Shown: one piece after another, positions 18,153 to 27,645 of the stretch | Position numbering within the stretch: the stretch's first letter is position 1 | How the letters are laid out: each line of letters starts with the position of its first letter | NCBI GenBank assembly: GCA_904420565.1 | Contig: CAJFVV010000016.1 | Span: 1 to 64,000 of the forward strand | Source of the DNA: Candidatus Pseudoscillospira faecavium | GTDB taxonomy: Bacteria > Bacillota > Clostridia > Oscillospirales > Oscillospiraceae | Direction: 5' to 3' | Length of the DNA stretch: 64,000 bases | The notes under the pieces: generated by a model | What the model saw: the letters and a program-made list of their open reading frames with translations, nothing else | Told to the model about the DNA's origin: nothing | The model's database searches: none | Made by a program: the position numbers and the translations under genes

Positions 18153-21092
18153 TCATGCATCCCCGGCCGCACGGCCAAGCTGCCGCTCCTGCTGCTCCAG
18201 CGCCGTCAGGAGGCTCCGCAGCCGCACTTTGACCGTGCCAAGGTTTGTGATCTCATCAATTTTAATTTGTGTATAAATTTTGCCGGCCCGCTCCACAATG
18301 GCGCGGCACTCATCGGAGGTAATCGCATCCAGACCACAGCCGAAGGAAATGAGCTGTACCAGTTCCATATCCTTCTGCGTTCCCACATATTTGGCCGCCG
18401 CATACAGGCGCGCATGGTAAGTCCACTGGTTGAGCACATGCACCGGGAATTTTTCCACCTTGGCACTCAGGCAATCCTCAGAGATCACCGCAAGCCCCAG
18501 GGAGGTCATCAGCAAATCGATGCCGTGGTTGATTTCCGGATCGGCATGGTAGGGCCGGCCCGCCAGGCAGACAATGCGCTTTCCTGCGCTGCGGGCATGC
18601 TGTATAATCTCGTCGCCCTTCTGCCGCACCGCCGCCAGATATGCATCCCGGGCTTCATAGGCCTTCTCCGCCGCACGCTTTACCGCACCGCGGGTGATGC
18701 CGCTAAAATAATTCTGCAGAATCTGCGTCATTTTCTCCGGGAAATCATGGCGTTTGTGCGGCCCCGCATAATCGTTGATCAGCGTCACGCCGTTGCGCAT
18801 GGCCACGTTGGCGGCAATCGTTTCGGGATAGTAAGCCACCACCGGGCAGTTATAATGGTTGTCGCCCAAATGCTCGTCAAAATTGAAGCTCATGCAGGGA
18901 TAATAGATGGCATCCACGCCCGCATCCATCAGCTCTTCCACATGGCCGTGGAGCAGTTTGGCAGGGAAACAGACCGTATCGCTGGGAATGGTCGCCTGCC
19001 CCTTGATGAAGGTGGCGCGGGTGGACATGGAAGACAACACGACTTCAAAGCCCAATTCAGTGAAAAACGCATACCAAAAAGGCGCCATTTCCCACATATT
19101 GAGACCCAGGGGGATACCAATACGCTCTTTCCGCATTCCCGGCACCGGACGCAGGGAGCGCATATAATCCTGCTTAAAGCGGTAAATATTCAGCTCGTCC
19201 GACACTTCTTTTTTCGTAACCGGCCGTTCGCAGCGGTTGCCGCCGATGTATTTTGCGCCGTCGCCAAAGGTGTTGACCGTCAGACGGCACCGGTTTTCAC
19301 ACAGGCCGCAGGTCACGGAGCGCACCGTATGGGTAAACTGCTCCAAGTCCGCACAGCTGAGCAGCGTACTCTTTTGCCCGGGCGCCGCCATGCTTTGGGC
19401 ATACAGCGCACAGCCATAGGCCCCCATCAGGCCAGCAATCGCGGGGCGCACCACCTCGACGCCCAGTTCCCGCTCAAAAGCGCGGAGCACCGCGTCGTTC
19501 AAAAACGTGCCGCCCTGCACCACAATTTTTTTACCCAGATCTTCCAGACTGGAAGGACGGATTACCTTGTAAATTGCATTTTTCACAATGCTGACCGAAA
19601 GGCCTGCAGAGATATCTCCCGTGGTGGCGCCGTCCTTCTGCGCCTGCTTAACGGAGGAGTTCATAAATACCGTGCAGCGCGACCCCAGGTCCACCGCACC
19701 AGTGGCATACAGGCCCAATTTGGAGAATTCCTCTACATCGTAATTGAGCGCGTTGGCAAAGGTCTGCAAAAAGGAGCCGCAGCCGGAGGAACATGCTTCA
19801 TTCAAATAAATATTGTCGATAACGCCGCCGCGCACATGGAAGCATTTCATATCCTGGCCGCCGATGTCCACGATGAATTCCACATCCGGCATAAAGCGTT
19901 TGGCCGCTGTAAAATGGGCGGCGGTTTCCACCAGGCCATAATCCACATGGAAGGCATTTTTGATGATATCTTCCCCGTAACCCGTCACACAGGCCGCGGC
20001 AATGGGAATATCCGGTCTTTTTTGATAGAGTGCAAGGAGAAATTCCCGGATCACCGGCACAGGATTGCCTGCGTTGGACAAGTATGCCGAATCCAGGATG
20101 GCTCCATCCTGGTCCATCACCACCGCCTTGAGGGTGGTGGATCCTGCATCAATACCGAGATAAACGGGCCCCATCAGCTCCTCCAGGGGGCGGCGGGGCA
20201 CATCCGCTGTGGCATGGCGCTCACAAAAAGCCTGGTACTCCGCTTCATTTTGAAACAGCGGCGGCAGCGTTTCCCACTCGCCATGGGACACATAACCGAT
20301 CAGTTTTTCAACAGCCGCCGGCAGGTCGCAAACCTGTTTTGCCGAGTAGGCTGCCCCCAAAGAGACATAATAAAGAGAGTTTTCCGGGCAGATACCTTTC
20401 ACACCCAGTACCTCGTCAAAGCATTTGCGCAGCATGGGCATGAAGGTCAGCGGCCCGCCGAGATAAAGGATTTTCCCTTTCATGGGCCGCCCCTGGGCCA
20501 GGCCGCCGATGGTCTGGTTGACCACGGCATAAAAAATGCTAGCCGCAATGTCGCTCTTTTTCGCGCCCTGGTTGAGCAAGGGCTGAATATCGCTCTTGGC
20601 AAACACGCCGCAGCGGGAAGCGATCGTATAAACCCGCTCGTGCTGCTCGGCCAGCGCATTCATATCCGCCGTGTCCACATCCAGCAGCGTGGCCATTTGG
20701 TCGATGAACGCGCCGGTTCCACCGGCACAAGTGCCGTTCATGCGCGCCTCCATTCCGCCGCCGAGGAAAATAATCTTGGCGTCCTCCCCGCCCAATTCGA
20801 TGATACAGTCCGTGCCGGGCACATTGTGCTCCGCCGCCACTTTCGCGGCATATACCTCCTGCACAAATTGAATGTCTGCATATTCCGCCATGCCCATGCC
20901 GGCACTGCCGGAAATGGCCAAACGCCACTCCCGCTGATCGGGAAATTTTTTCAAAATCGTTTGCAGCATCTCCACCGTTTTGGCAGTGATCTGCGAAAAA
21001 TGGCGCTCATAAGTCTGATATACAATTTGGTCTTTCTCATCCAGCACAACGCATTTGATCGTTGTGGAACCCACATCCAAACCGATTACCAA
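18153..21092 (-). CDS. acyl-CoA dehydratase activase-type ATPase (two BcrAD/BadFG domains plus DUF2229-like region)
   Basis: two ASKHA P-loops (GLDVGSTTIKCVVLD; GIDAGSTTLKAVVMD), NEACSSGCGSFLQTFA and NGTCAGGTGAFIDQM cluster motifs. Confidence 0.9.
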   Translation of the reverse strand: MVIGLDVGSTTIKCVVLDEKDQIVYQTYERHFSQITAKTVEMLQTILKKFPDQREWRLAISGSAGMGMAEYADIQFVQEVYAAKVAAEHNVPGTDCIIELGGEDAKIIFLGGGMEARMNGTCAGGTGAFIDQMATLLDVDTADMNALAEQHERVYTIASRCGVFAKSDIQPLLNQGAKKSDIAASIFYAVVNQTIGGLAQGRPMKGKILYLGGPLTFMPMLRKCFDEVLGVKGICPENSLYYVSLGAAYSAKQVCDLPAAVEKLIGYVSHGEWETLPPLFQNEAEYQAFCERHATADVPRRPLEELMGPVYLGIDAGSTTLKAVVMDQDGAILDSAYLSNAGNPVPVIREFLLALYQKRPDIPIAAACVTGYGEDIIKNAFHVDYGLVETAAHFTAAKRFMPDVEFIVDIGGQDMKCFHVRGGVIDNIYLNEACSSGCGSFLQTFANALNYDVEEFSKLGLYATGAVDLGSRCTVFMNSSVKQAQKDGATTGDISAGLSVSIVKNAIYKVIRPSSLEDLGKKIVVQGGTFLNDAVLRAFERELGVEVVRPAIAGLMGAYGCALYAQSMAAPGQKSTLLSCADLEQFTHTVRSVTCGLCENRCRLTVNTFGDGAKYIGGNRCERPVTKKEVSDELNIYRFKQDYMRSLRPVPGMRKERIGIPLGLNMWEMAPFWYAFFTELGFEVVLSSMSTRATFIKGQATIPSDTVCFPAKLLHGHVEELMDAGVDAIYYPCMSFNFDEHLGDNHYNCPVVAYYPETIAANVAMRNGVTLINDYAGPHKRHDFPEKMTQILQNYFSGITRGAVKRAAEKAYEARDAYLAAVRQKGDEIIQHARSAGKRIVCLAGRPYHADPEINHGIDLLMTSLGLAVISEDCLSAKVEKFPVHVLNQWTYHARLYAAAKYVGTQKDMELVQLISFGCGLDAITSDECRAIVERAGKIYTQIKIDEITNLGTVKVRLRSLLTALEQQERQLGRAAGDA

Positions 21093-21214
21093 TCAAGGTG
21101 CTCCTTTCTTTCTGCAGCGGCATCTCTCTGCTTGGCCGCCGAAGACAGGATGTTTTTATCTTTTTTATTTTAGCATCCCGAACCCGGAATATCAACTGTT
21201 TCCTATGCGCCGCA

Positions 21215-22054
21215 CTATGCTGTACCGCCTGTGCCGAACGCACGCTTTTTCTCCGCCTGGCGTGCGGCCCGGATGAATCGGGGCAGATTGGGCCGGTCCA
21301 CCAAAAGCACCTGAAGCTGCTCTGCCCGCCGGGCGGCCCTGCGGGTAAACGTACCGGCGGTCACCAGTCCCGCATGGGCAGCGCTGCCGCGAAACTGCGC
21401 GGCCCATTCCACCGCCTCCGGCCCCAGCACTTCCCGGCGGCTGATCGCTACAAAAGCGATGGTTTCCCCACCTTTATCCAAAAGCATCCGCAGCGGGCCA
21501 TCCTCCCCCGCGCGTTCCAAAACCGGCCTATAGCCCCGCCGCTCATAAAGGCTGGCAAAAAAGATGCACAAAGCATCATCCGACTCCGATGCGCGGCAGA
21601 TTTCCGCTTCTATTTCACGCTTGCGCTGTTCCTGCTTCTCTTTCGCCTGCTGCACTGCCCGCGTCTGCTGCGCCAGCGCGTCATCGGCCTCGGAAAGCCG
21701 GCGTCTAAACAGCCTGAGCACCGCTGTGCCAATCAGCCAGACAGGCACAGCCAAAAAACAAAAAGCCAGACATCCGAGCAGCGCAGCGGTTTTCTTCACA
21801 GCACCGCCGCGCCAGAGCCACTGCTCCAGCAAAACCAGCCAGTAGGCCGCCGCTCCGCAAATCACGCTGGCCGCCCCCGCGCTCAGAACAGTCTCCATAC
21901 CGGCGCCCTCATTGTACCCGATTACTGCCATAAATACCAAAAACGTGCCCACTGCACCGATGGAGGCATAGATACGGCTGGATCCCCGGCCCCGGTTCAG
22001 ATAAATCAGGCCCAGGGCAGCACAACTCAGTGTAAACAAACTATACCATATCAT
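21215..22054 (-). CDS. membrane-anchored Mrr-like restriction endonuclease-fold protein, probably catalytically degenerate
   Basis: N-terminal TM segments, coiled coil, then LYERRGYRPVLE...AHAGLVTAGTFTRRAARRAEQL...LLVDRPNL; active-site residues not conserved. Confidence 0.6.
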   Translation of the reverse strand: MIWYSLFTLSCAALGLIYLNRGRGSSRIYASIGAVGTFLVFMAVIGYNEGAGMETVLSAGAASVICGAAAYWLVLLEQWLWRGGAVKKTAALLGCLAFCFLAVPVWLIGTAVLRLFRRRLSEADDALAQQTRAVQQAKEKQEQRKREIEAEICRASESDDALCIFFASLYERRGYRPVLERAGEDGPLRMLLDKGGETIAFVAISRREVLGPEAVEWAAQFRGSAAHAGLVTAGTFTRRAARRAEQLQVLLVDRPNLPRFIRAARQAEKKRAFGTGGTA

Positions 22055-22221
22055 GCCGCTTCCTGTTCCCCTTCCGCATATCGTTACTGATTATTTTAAG
22101 TATAGCATAAAAAAAGGCCGTTTTCCATGACAAATGCACCACTCTTTCTTGCTTTGCACCAAAGCGTGATGTATAATAATAAAGACAGTCTATTTGCGGC
22201 CTGCAAGCCGGTAAAGGAGCA

Positions 22222-23022
22222 ATGACCATGGAATCCATCAAAAAAATCCGAAATGATGAACTCGTTCATGCCTACGAGGCCATGCACGAAAACAATACCA
22301 AAGAAACGCAGAACGCCGTCACCCGTCAGATGGTGCGCGCCACCTTTCTTCTGCCTGTGGTCCCCGTCAAGGGCAAGCTGCCGGAAGATTTTCCGCCCAG
22401 GGTATTGAAAAATGACAAGGGGCAGCTATATCTTCCTCTGTTTACCGATGCGGAGCATGCTCAAGCCAACCCGGGGCTTTCCGGCGCTATGATCCCTGTG
22501 GATATCTCCGATGCCTACAGCTATCTGGTAGACAACAAAGAACTGCAGGGCCTGATTGTCAACGCTTTCTCCAAGCCCAACCTGATCTGTGCCCGCCCCA
22601 TGGTGGAAAGTCTGGCAAAGCTTTGGAGCCGCATCAAAACCGCCGAGCTGAACGGCGAAGATCCCGAGGAAGCGCTGCGCCCCAAACCGCAAAGCGTCAA
22701 GCTCCTGGTTCCCAAAGAATATCCAGACGGCGTTACCTTCACGCTGAGCGCAGGATTGAAAGAGCAGAGCGATATTGAGAAAGCCTGGATGTGCATGGTT
22801 CAGAAGTCCCCTGACGACAAGCCGGAAAGCCGGGACTGGATGGTGATCCTCCAGGCCGAATCCCCGCTCAAGGGCCGGGAAGCCGCTTTCCAGGAAATCG
22901 GCAAGTCTTTGGTGCCGTATATCGGCAAGCACAATGTGATTTTTACTGAGAATAACCCCAATCTAAAAGGCCTGACCGATCATGCCGCCCCGATTTATGT
23001 CCGGGATACCGGCGATTTATAA
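22222..23022 (+). CDS. SseB-family protein
   Basis: FLLPVV...LPLFTDAEHA...LQGLIVNAFS pattern plus C-terminal enhanced-serine-sensitivity-like domain. Confidence 0.8.
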   Translation: MTMESIKKIRNDELVHAYEAMHENNTKETQNAVTRQMVRATFLLPVVPVKGKLPEDFPPRVLKNDKGQLYLPLFTDAEHAQANPGLSGAMIPVDISDAYSYLVDNKELQGLIVNAFSKPNLICARPMVESLAKLWSRIKTAELNGEDPEEALRPKPQSVKLLVPKEYPDGVTFTLSAGLKEQSDIEKAWMCMVQKSPDDKPESRDWMVILQAESPLKGREAAFQEIGKSLVPYIGKHNVIFTENNPNLKGLTDHAAPIYVRDTGDL

Positions 23023-23045
23023 AACTTCTTACATTTATAAAACGA

Positions 23046-23078
23046 GAAAAAACGATGGTGTCAAACACCATCGTTTTT
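23046..23078 (+). terminator. terminator after SseB-like gene
   Basis: ACGATGGTGT-CAA-ACACCATCGT-TTTT. Confidence 0.8.
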
Positions 23079-23093
23079 CTTTTCCCCGCTGCA

Positions 23094-24020
23094 TCAATGC
23101 TCCGCGTCTGCCGCACCTGCCGTGCCGGAAATAATCCAGGGCACAGGCTTGGTTTCAAACATGCCGTTCCTGCGCAGCTTGGATACCGAAATCTGCAGGG
23201 CTTCCATATCGCGGATCTGATATTTTTCAAACAACGCCGGAATTTTTGCCAGGATATTCAGTTCCAGCGTGTAAATCATAAAGCGAATATTGGGGTTGCG
23301 TTCCAGCAGGGCCCGCATCTCCCGCTCCAGATTTTCCGTGGCCACAATAAAAGCTGTGGTGGGGACCGGCAGTTTTTTCAGCGTCTCCTCCCGGGCATCC
23401 GGTACAATGGCCACGTTGTTCAACCCAAACTTACTGACATTCTCCTCCATGGATGCACGGTCGCTCTCATCATACTCCACAGCAATGATGGTGCCTTCCC
23501 CAGCACTCATGGCCGCCTCCACCGCGATGCTCTCACCGCTGATGATGCAAATGGTATCGTGGGAGCGCACCTCCAGCATGCTCATGATTACCGCACGGAT
23601 CTCATGGGCAACATAGCGCACAGATCCCTTGGAAAAGCGCTTGTTCTGCAGCCCGATCTTATAGGCGCTGTCAGCCTGGGCATTGTAAATCAAAAGCACG
23701 GTGGGTCCTTCGATCCCCCGGTCAATATAGCTGCTGACCTTGCGGCACTCAGCCTCCCCCGCAGGATCAAGCCCTTCCTTCAGCCACACATCGCATTCGC
23801 CAAGGCCGGCATTCCACATATCATAAAACAATGTGGGCCGGGCCGCATCGGCAAATGCCAGCACATAGCGGTTGGACTCCACTGCGGGAATCAGATTTTT
23901 ATTCTTGATGCTGACGTCCATCAGCTTAACCGTCTCCACATCCAGCGCCGTTCTGTCCGCAAAATAGTGCAGCCAGGCAATCATGCGTTCTTTATCAAAC
24001 AGCGATGCTCTTTCACTCAT
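23094..24020 (-). CDS. CbiE/CbiT-like protein (precorrin methyltransferase fold) with altered SAM motif
   Basis: KRFSKGSVRYVAHEIRAVIMSMLEVRSHDTICIISGESIAVEAAMSAGEGTIIAVEYDESDRASMEENVSKFGLNNVAIVPD resembles the CbiE-CbiT junction and CbiT N-terminus. Confidence 0.5.
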   Translation of the reverse strand: MSERASLFDKERMIAWLHYFADRTALDVETVKLMDVSIKNKNLIPAVESNRYVLAFADAARPTLFYDMWNAGLGECDVWLKEGLDPAGEAECRKVSSYIDRGIEGPTVLLIYNAQADSAYKIGLQNKRFSKGSVRYVAHEIRAVIMSMLEVRSHDTICIISGESIAVEAAMSAGEGTIIAVEYDESDRASMEENVSKFGLNNVAIVPDAREETLKKLPVPTTAFIVATENLEREMRALLERNPNIRFMIYTLELNILAKIPALFEKYQIRDMEALQISVSKLRRNGMFETKPVPWIISGTAGAADAEH

Positions 24021-24115
24021 GGCAAATCCCTCCATTGCAGCTTTTGATAGTGCTATCATAGCACAAAAAAGAAGCGATTTGAACCATAATTTTTCCAAAT
24101 TGTGCAAAAACAAAG

Positions 24116-24144
24116 TGTGCGGCAGAGCTATGCTCTGCCGCACA
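24116..24144 (-). terminator. probable terminator of the ABC/envelope-protein operon
   Basis: TGTGCGGCAGAGC-TAT-GCTCTGCCGCACA, minus strand followed by CTTTGTTTTT. Confidence 0.65.
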
Positions 24145-24163
24145 TCTTACCGGATTCATTGCT

Positions 24164-24652
24164 CTATTGCAGTTCATTTACCGAGCATCCAATGATTTCC
24201 GTATTTTCCGCCCGGGCCACAATCGGGAAAAAGCCAAACACATCAATTTTGGCATCCACCAGGACAAGATCCCGGATCACCGCATCCCGGCTCGCACCGA
24301 AAAAACCTTTTGCATCCGCTGCCTTGGTCACGGTCAACTGTCTGATCTGATACCCATTTCCATCAAAAATACCCGTAAAAGGTTCTTCTGTATTTCCGAT
24401 GGGCGACCACTCTTCCGACAGGGTGATATCGTTGGCCAGCATGTAGTTCCCTGAAAGGGGATAAGTGCTGCCAATCGTCTGCAAATCTGCTTCGCTTGTC
24501 AGCAGATAATATGTTTCACCATCCGTCTCCGCCGTTTCCAAAATCACATCCTGCTCCATCTCCCCGCCAGAGGGCGCCGGGGCCTGTGCGCCGCAGCCGG
24601 CACAGATCAGAACGGCCCCGCAGCACACTGCCGCCACAAATGGTTTGAACAT
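24164..24652 (-). CDS. lipoprotein with GLUG-like repeat (paralogue of 27646-28215)
   Basis: lipobox LICAGC; EPFTGIFDGNGYQIRQLTV...KGFFGASRDAVIRDLVL. Confidence 0.75.
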   Translation of the reverse strand: MFKPFVAAVCCGAVLICAGCGAQAPAPSGGEMEQDVILETAETDGETYYLLTSEADLQTIGSTYPLSGNYMLANDITLSEEWSPIGNTEEPFTGIFDGNGYQIRQLTVTKAADAKGFFGASRDAVIRDLVLVDAKIDVFGFFPIVARAENTEIIGCSVNELQ

Positions 24653-24686
24653 TTTATATCCCTCCAAATCTCAATCGTACAGCTGC

Positions 24687-24938
24687 TCAGGCAGCCGCGC
24701 GACAGCTGCTTCGGCCGAGCTGCCAAAGGCTCCACAGAACTGTACCCAAAGCTGCAAAAAGGAGCACACAATATACCTGGGGTGCCAGCACTCCCAATGC
24801 AACCAGCAGAGCACCGCCGGAAAGCACCAGCGCCGGCACAACGCCGCTGCACAGCGCATTTCGGAATGCTCCAGCCACAACCTGCTCCGCAAGCAACAGT
24901 CCCAGCACGACGGCAAGGGCAATCAGCATTTTTTTCAT
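24687..24938 (-). CDS. small membrane protein (two TM segments)
   Basis: MKKMLIALAVVLGLLLAEQVVAG...; RBS GGGGAG. Confidence 0.65.
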   Translation of the reverse strand: MKKMLIALAVVLGLLLAEQVVAGAFRNALCSGVVPALVLSGGALLVALGVLAPQVYCVLLFAALGTVLWSLWQLGRSSCRAAA

Positions 24939-24964
24939 CGTGTTCTCCCCTTTCTGTTTCAGGA

Positions 24965-25096
24965 TCATTTTTCCACTGTATGTTCATCGGCAGCGCTCTG
25001 TGCGCTATTCTCCTTCCGCGGCACAGATTCACCGCGGCGCAGTACCCACAACCCCAGCCAGGCCGCCAGGGGCAGGCTTTGCCGCTCTTCTTCCAT
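24965..25096 (-). CDS. 43-aa small protein (MEEERQSLPLAAWLGLWVLRRGESVPRKENSAQSAADEHTVEK)
   Basis: read directly from sequence, below ORF-track cutoff; GGAG RBS 8 nt upstream; fills gap between permease and membrane protein. Confidence 0.5.
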   Translation of the reverse strand: MEEERQSLPLAAWLGLWVLRRGESVPRKENSAQSAADEHTVEK

Positions 25097-25102
25097 GAGA
25101 CA

Positions 25103-25945
25103 TCACTCCAGATTCAAATGTCTGCGCATCAGGTACTCTGTCATGAAATAGAAAACTGCAGCTAACACCAGATTGCTTACCAGCATAAACAGCATTGCCA
25201 GCTGCATCGCCGGCACCGGCCCCAGCCCGGCCATCCAGGCCACCAATCCATCCCACACACCGCTGGGCACGAAGAATGCCCCCATCAGCAGGAAGACGCT
25301 GGCAGTGCTCAGAATCATCTGAATGGCAAAATAAGCAACTACCGCCAGGAGAATACGGTGCTTGGGCGCCTGATGTCCCAGCATAATCGCAGCGTAGATC
25401 TGCAGGATACTGGCTGCAACCGCCACCACCAGCACTACAAAAAATTCAAGGCACAGCACCAGGAAGGAGAAATGTGCCTCCTGCTGGAAGCGCTGCAAAA
25501 AGTCACCGAATGCAAACAGGAAATCGAACATGCTGCCAGGGGTCGCCACCAGCAATACAATCGACAGCATGACAACCACAGTGCTCGCTACCGTCCACAC
25601 CACTGCGGCGGTCAGCTTGCTGCAAATCAGCTGGTGGGCGTTGACGGGCAAAGTGTGCATCAGATAGCCTTCCCCGCACAGCAGATTTTTATAAAACCGC
25701 TGCAAAATCAGAATAAGGGTAACCACAATCACCGCCACAATCATGCCGAAATAGAGGAATGCGCTCAATGCGGCAAAGATATCGGCCATGGGCAGGGGCA
25801 GCAGTTCCCGCATCGTCTCGCTCTGGTTATAAGCAAATTCCGACAGAATGCGCACCAGCACTGCCGCCAGCAGCACGCCGATGTAGCACAGGCCGAAAAT
25901 GCGGCCTGTGGACAAAAATTCATATTTCATCAGTCTTCTCAGCAT
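25103..25945 (-). CDS. ABC transporter permease
   Basis: six predicted TM segments, follows ATPase gene. Confidence 0.85.
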   Translation of the reverse strand: MLRRLMKYEFLSTGRIFGLCYIGVLLAAVLVRILSEFAYNQSETMRELLPLPMADIFAALSAFLYFGMIVAVIVVTLILILQRFYKNLLCGEGYLMHTLPVNAHQLICSKLTAAVVWTVASTVVVMLSIVLLVATPGSMFDFLFAFGDFLQRFQQEAHFSFLVLCLEFFVVLVVAVAASILQIYAAIMLGHQAPKHRILLAVVAYFAIQMILSTASVFLLMGAFFVPSGVWDGLVAWMAGLGPVPAMQLAMLFMLVSNLVLAAVFYFMTEYLMRRHLNLE

Positions 25946-26637
25946 CTGAATACCTCCCGGAACAAATCGTCCACGCTCTTGCCGTCATTCTGGCGAATCT
26001 CATCCACACTCTTGTGCAGCATCACCTGGCCGTCCCGCAGGAATACGGCCTCATCCAACACCTGTTCAATATCGCTGATCAGATGAGTTGTGATTACCAC
26101 AGCTGCATCTTCGCTGTAGTTGCCAATGATGGTATTAAGGATGTAATCCCGCGCCGCGGGATCCACGCCGCCGATGGGCTCGTCGAGCATATAAAGCCGT
26201 GCTTTGCGGCTCATGGCCAGAATCAGCTGCACCTTTTCCTTCGTGCCTTTGGACAGGGTCTTCAGCCGCTCCATACCGGAAATTTTCAGCGCATTGAGCA
26301 TTTCCTGCGCTTTGACCGGGTCAAAATTGTCATAAAAATCTGCAAACATCGCCACCAGGCGGCTCACCGTCATCCAGTCCGGCAGATATTCCGCATCGGG
26401 CAGATAGGAAACAATTTTCTTGCTTTCCACCCCGGGTGCATATCCGTCAATAAAAATAGTGCCGCTGTTGGGTACCAAAAGGCCGTTGACCAGCTTCATT
26501 AAAGTGGTTTTTCCGCTGCCGTTGGGTCCCAGCAGCCCCACAATCCGACCGCCCTGCACATGCAGGTTCAAATCGGTCAGTACCATTCTGCCGCCATAGC
26601 TTTTCCAAAGGTGTTCGCAGCTCAGCACATCAGCCAT
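25939..26637 (-). CDS. ABC transporter ATP-binding protein
   Basis: Walker A GPNGSGKTT, signature-like LSKGTKEKVQL, Walker B LYMLDEP. Confidence 0.92.
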   Translation of the reverse strand: MADVLSCEHLWKSYGGRMVLTDLNLHVQGGRIVGLLGPNGSGKTTLMKLVNGLLVPNSGTIFIDGYAPGVESKKIVSYLPDAEYLPDWMTVSRLVAMFADFYDNFDPVKAQEMLNALKISGMERLKTLSKGTKEKVQLILAMSRKARLYMLDEPIGGVDPAARDYILNTIIGNYSEDAAVVITTHLISDIEQVLDEAVFLRDGQVMLHKSVDEIRQNDGKSVDDLFREVFRC

Positions 26638-27007
26638 AATTGTCCTCTCCCTCCAATGTTTCTTTCACCAAAATGATCATATCCTGCTTTCGATAGCCCA
26701 GCACAGACATATCACGCACAAAGGCTTCGATTTTTTCCTTTGCCAGGGACTTGCGCACTGCAGCGATCAGTTCTTCATCTTCTGTTACAAAGCGTCCGCT
26801 GGTGCGCTCAGCGCGCAGAAGCCCGCTCTGTTCCAGTTCTGCCAGAGCACGCTGCATTGTATTTGGATTCACCGCCGCTTCAGCCGCCAAATCCCGCACA
26901 GAATCGACTTTTGCGCCGGGCGGATACGCCCCGGACACAATGCGGCTTTGCAGTTCTTCCACCAACTGAATATAAATTGGCCGGTTTTTATCTAACTGCC
27001 ATCCCAT
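26630..27007 (-). CDS. GntR-family regulator, YtrA type
   Basis: PIYIQLVEELQSRIVSGAYPPGAKVDSVRDLAAEAAVNPNTMQRALAELE. Confidence 0.92.
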   Translation of the reverse strand: MGWQLDKNRPIYIQLVEELQSRIVSGAYPPGAKVDSVRDLAAEAAVNPNTMQRALAELEQSGLLRAERTSGRFVTEDEELIAAVRKSLAKEKIEAFVRDMSVLGYRKQDMIILVKETLEGEDNYG

Positions 27008-27025
27008 ATTACCGCCTCCCATTGC

Positions 27026-27547
27026 TCATGTAAGCTCCTCCATTGTACAAGTTTTCAAATAGGCAACTTTATCAGCGTCGCCTTCATAATTCCATGTCAG
27101 CATGTCACCCAGCCAGTTAAATCCCAGTTCTTCAGTGACCCCGGGTGCTACCTCCATGGTTATGACATCAGAATCTTCATAAAGGGTATAGCGCAGAATT
27201 TCCTGATAGCCTCTGCTTTCTGTTTCTCCTGCCTGAACCGTCATTTCCTGATAAACAATGTACTCCCACTGCGGCGTAAGCCCTTCGGTTTTCACAGAGA
27301 CATCCACCGGTTCAAAAGGATCCTCCGCATCAAAATAAGCTTCATAAAACTGTTCTGCCGCCGTTGTGTCCTGCAGCAGGAATACTGTATCACCCGTCTG
27401 ACAGCTGCGCTTTTCAATCTGCAGCGCCTTGGTGTCGTTTTCACCCTCGGCAGACGGCGTTTGGGTGGGCGTGCCGCAGCCAGTCAAAGCACCTGCCAGC
27501 AGGAGTGCACCCACACCCGCAGCCATAAACCATTTCCGTTTTTTCAT
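27026..27547 (-). CDS. lipoprotein of unknown function
   Basis: signal peptide and lipobox LTGC. Confidence 0.75.
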   Translation of the reverse strand: MKKRKWFMAAGVGALLLAGALTGCGTPTQTPSAEGENDTKALQIEKRSCQTGDTVFLLQDTTAAEQFYEAYFDAEDPFEPVDVSVKTEGLTPQWEYIVYQEMTVQAGETESRGYQEILRYTLYEDSDVITMEVAPGVTEELGFNWLGDMLTWNYEGDADKVAYLKTCTMEELT

Positions 27548-27645
27548 CAAAATTCCCCCATTCCGCCGCTGCGCGCGGCCTCCCATGCTTATGAAATTCT
27601 TGTCTGAACAGCCGCATTTTTCGGCACCTGTACTATCTGTTATGC

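Noticed and set aside
18267-21173. 968-aa ORF on + strand
   Set aside because: Antisense shadow of the activase gene (18153-21092); the minus frame has clear ASKHA motifs, the plus frame has no recognisable domain.
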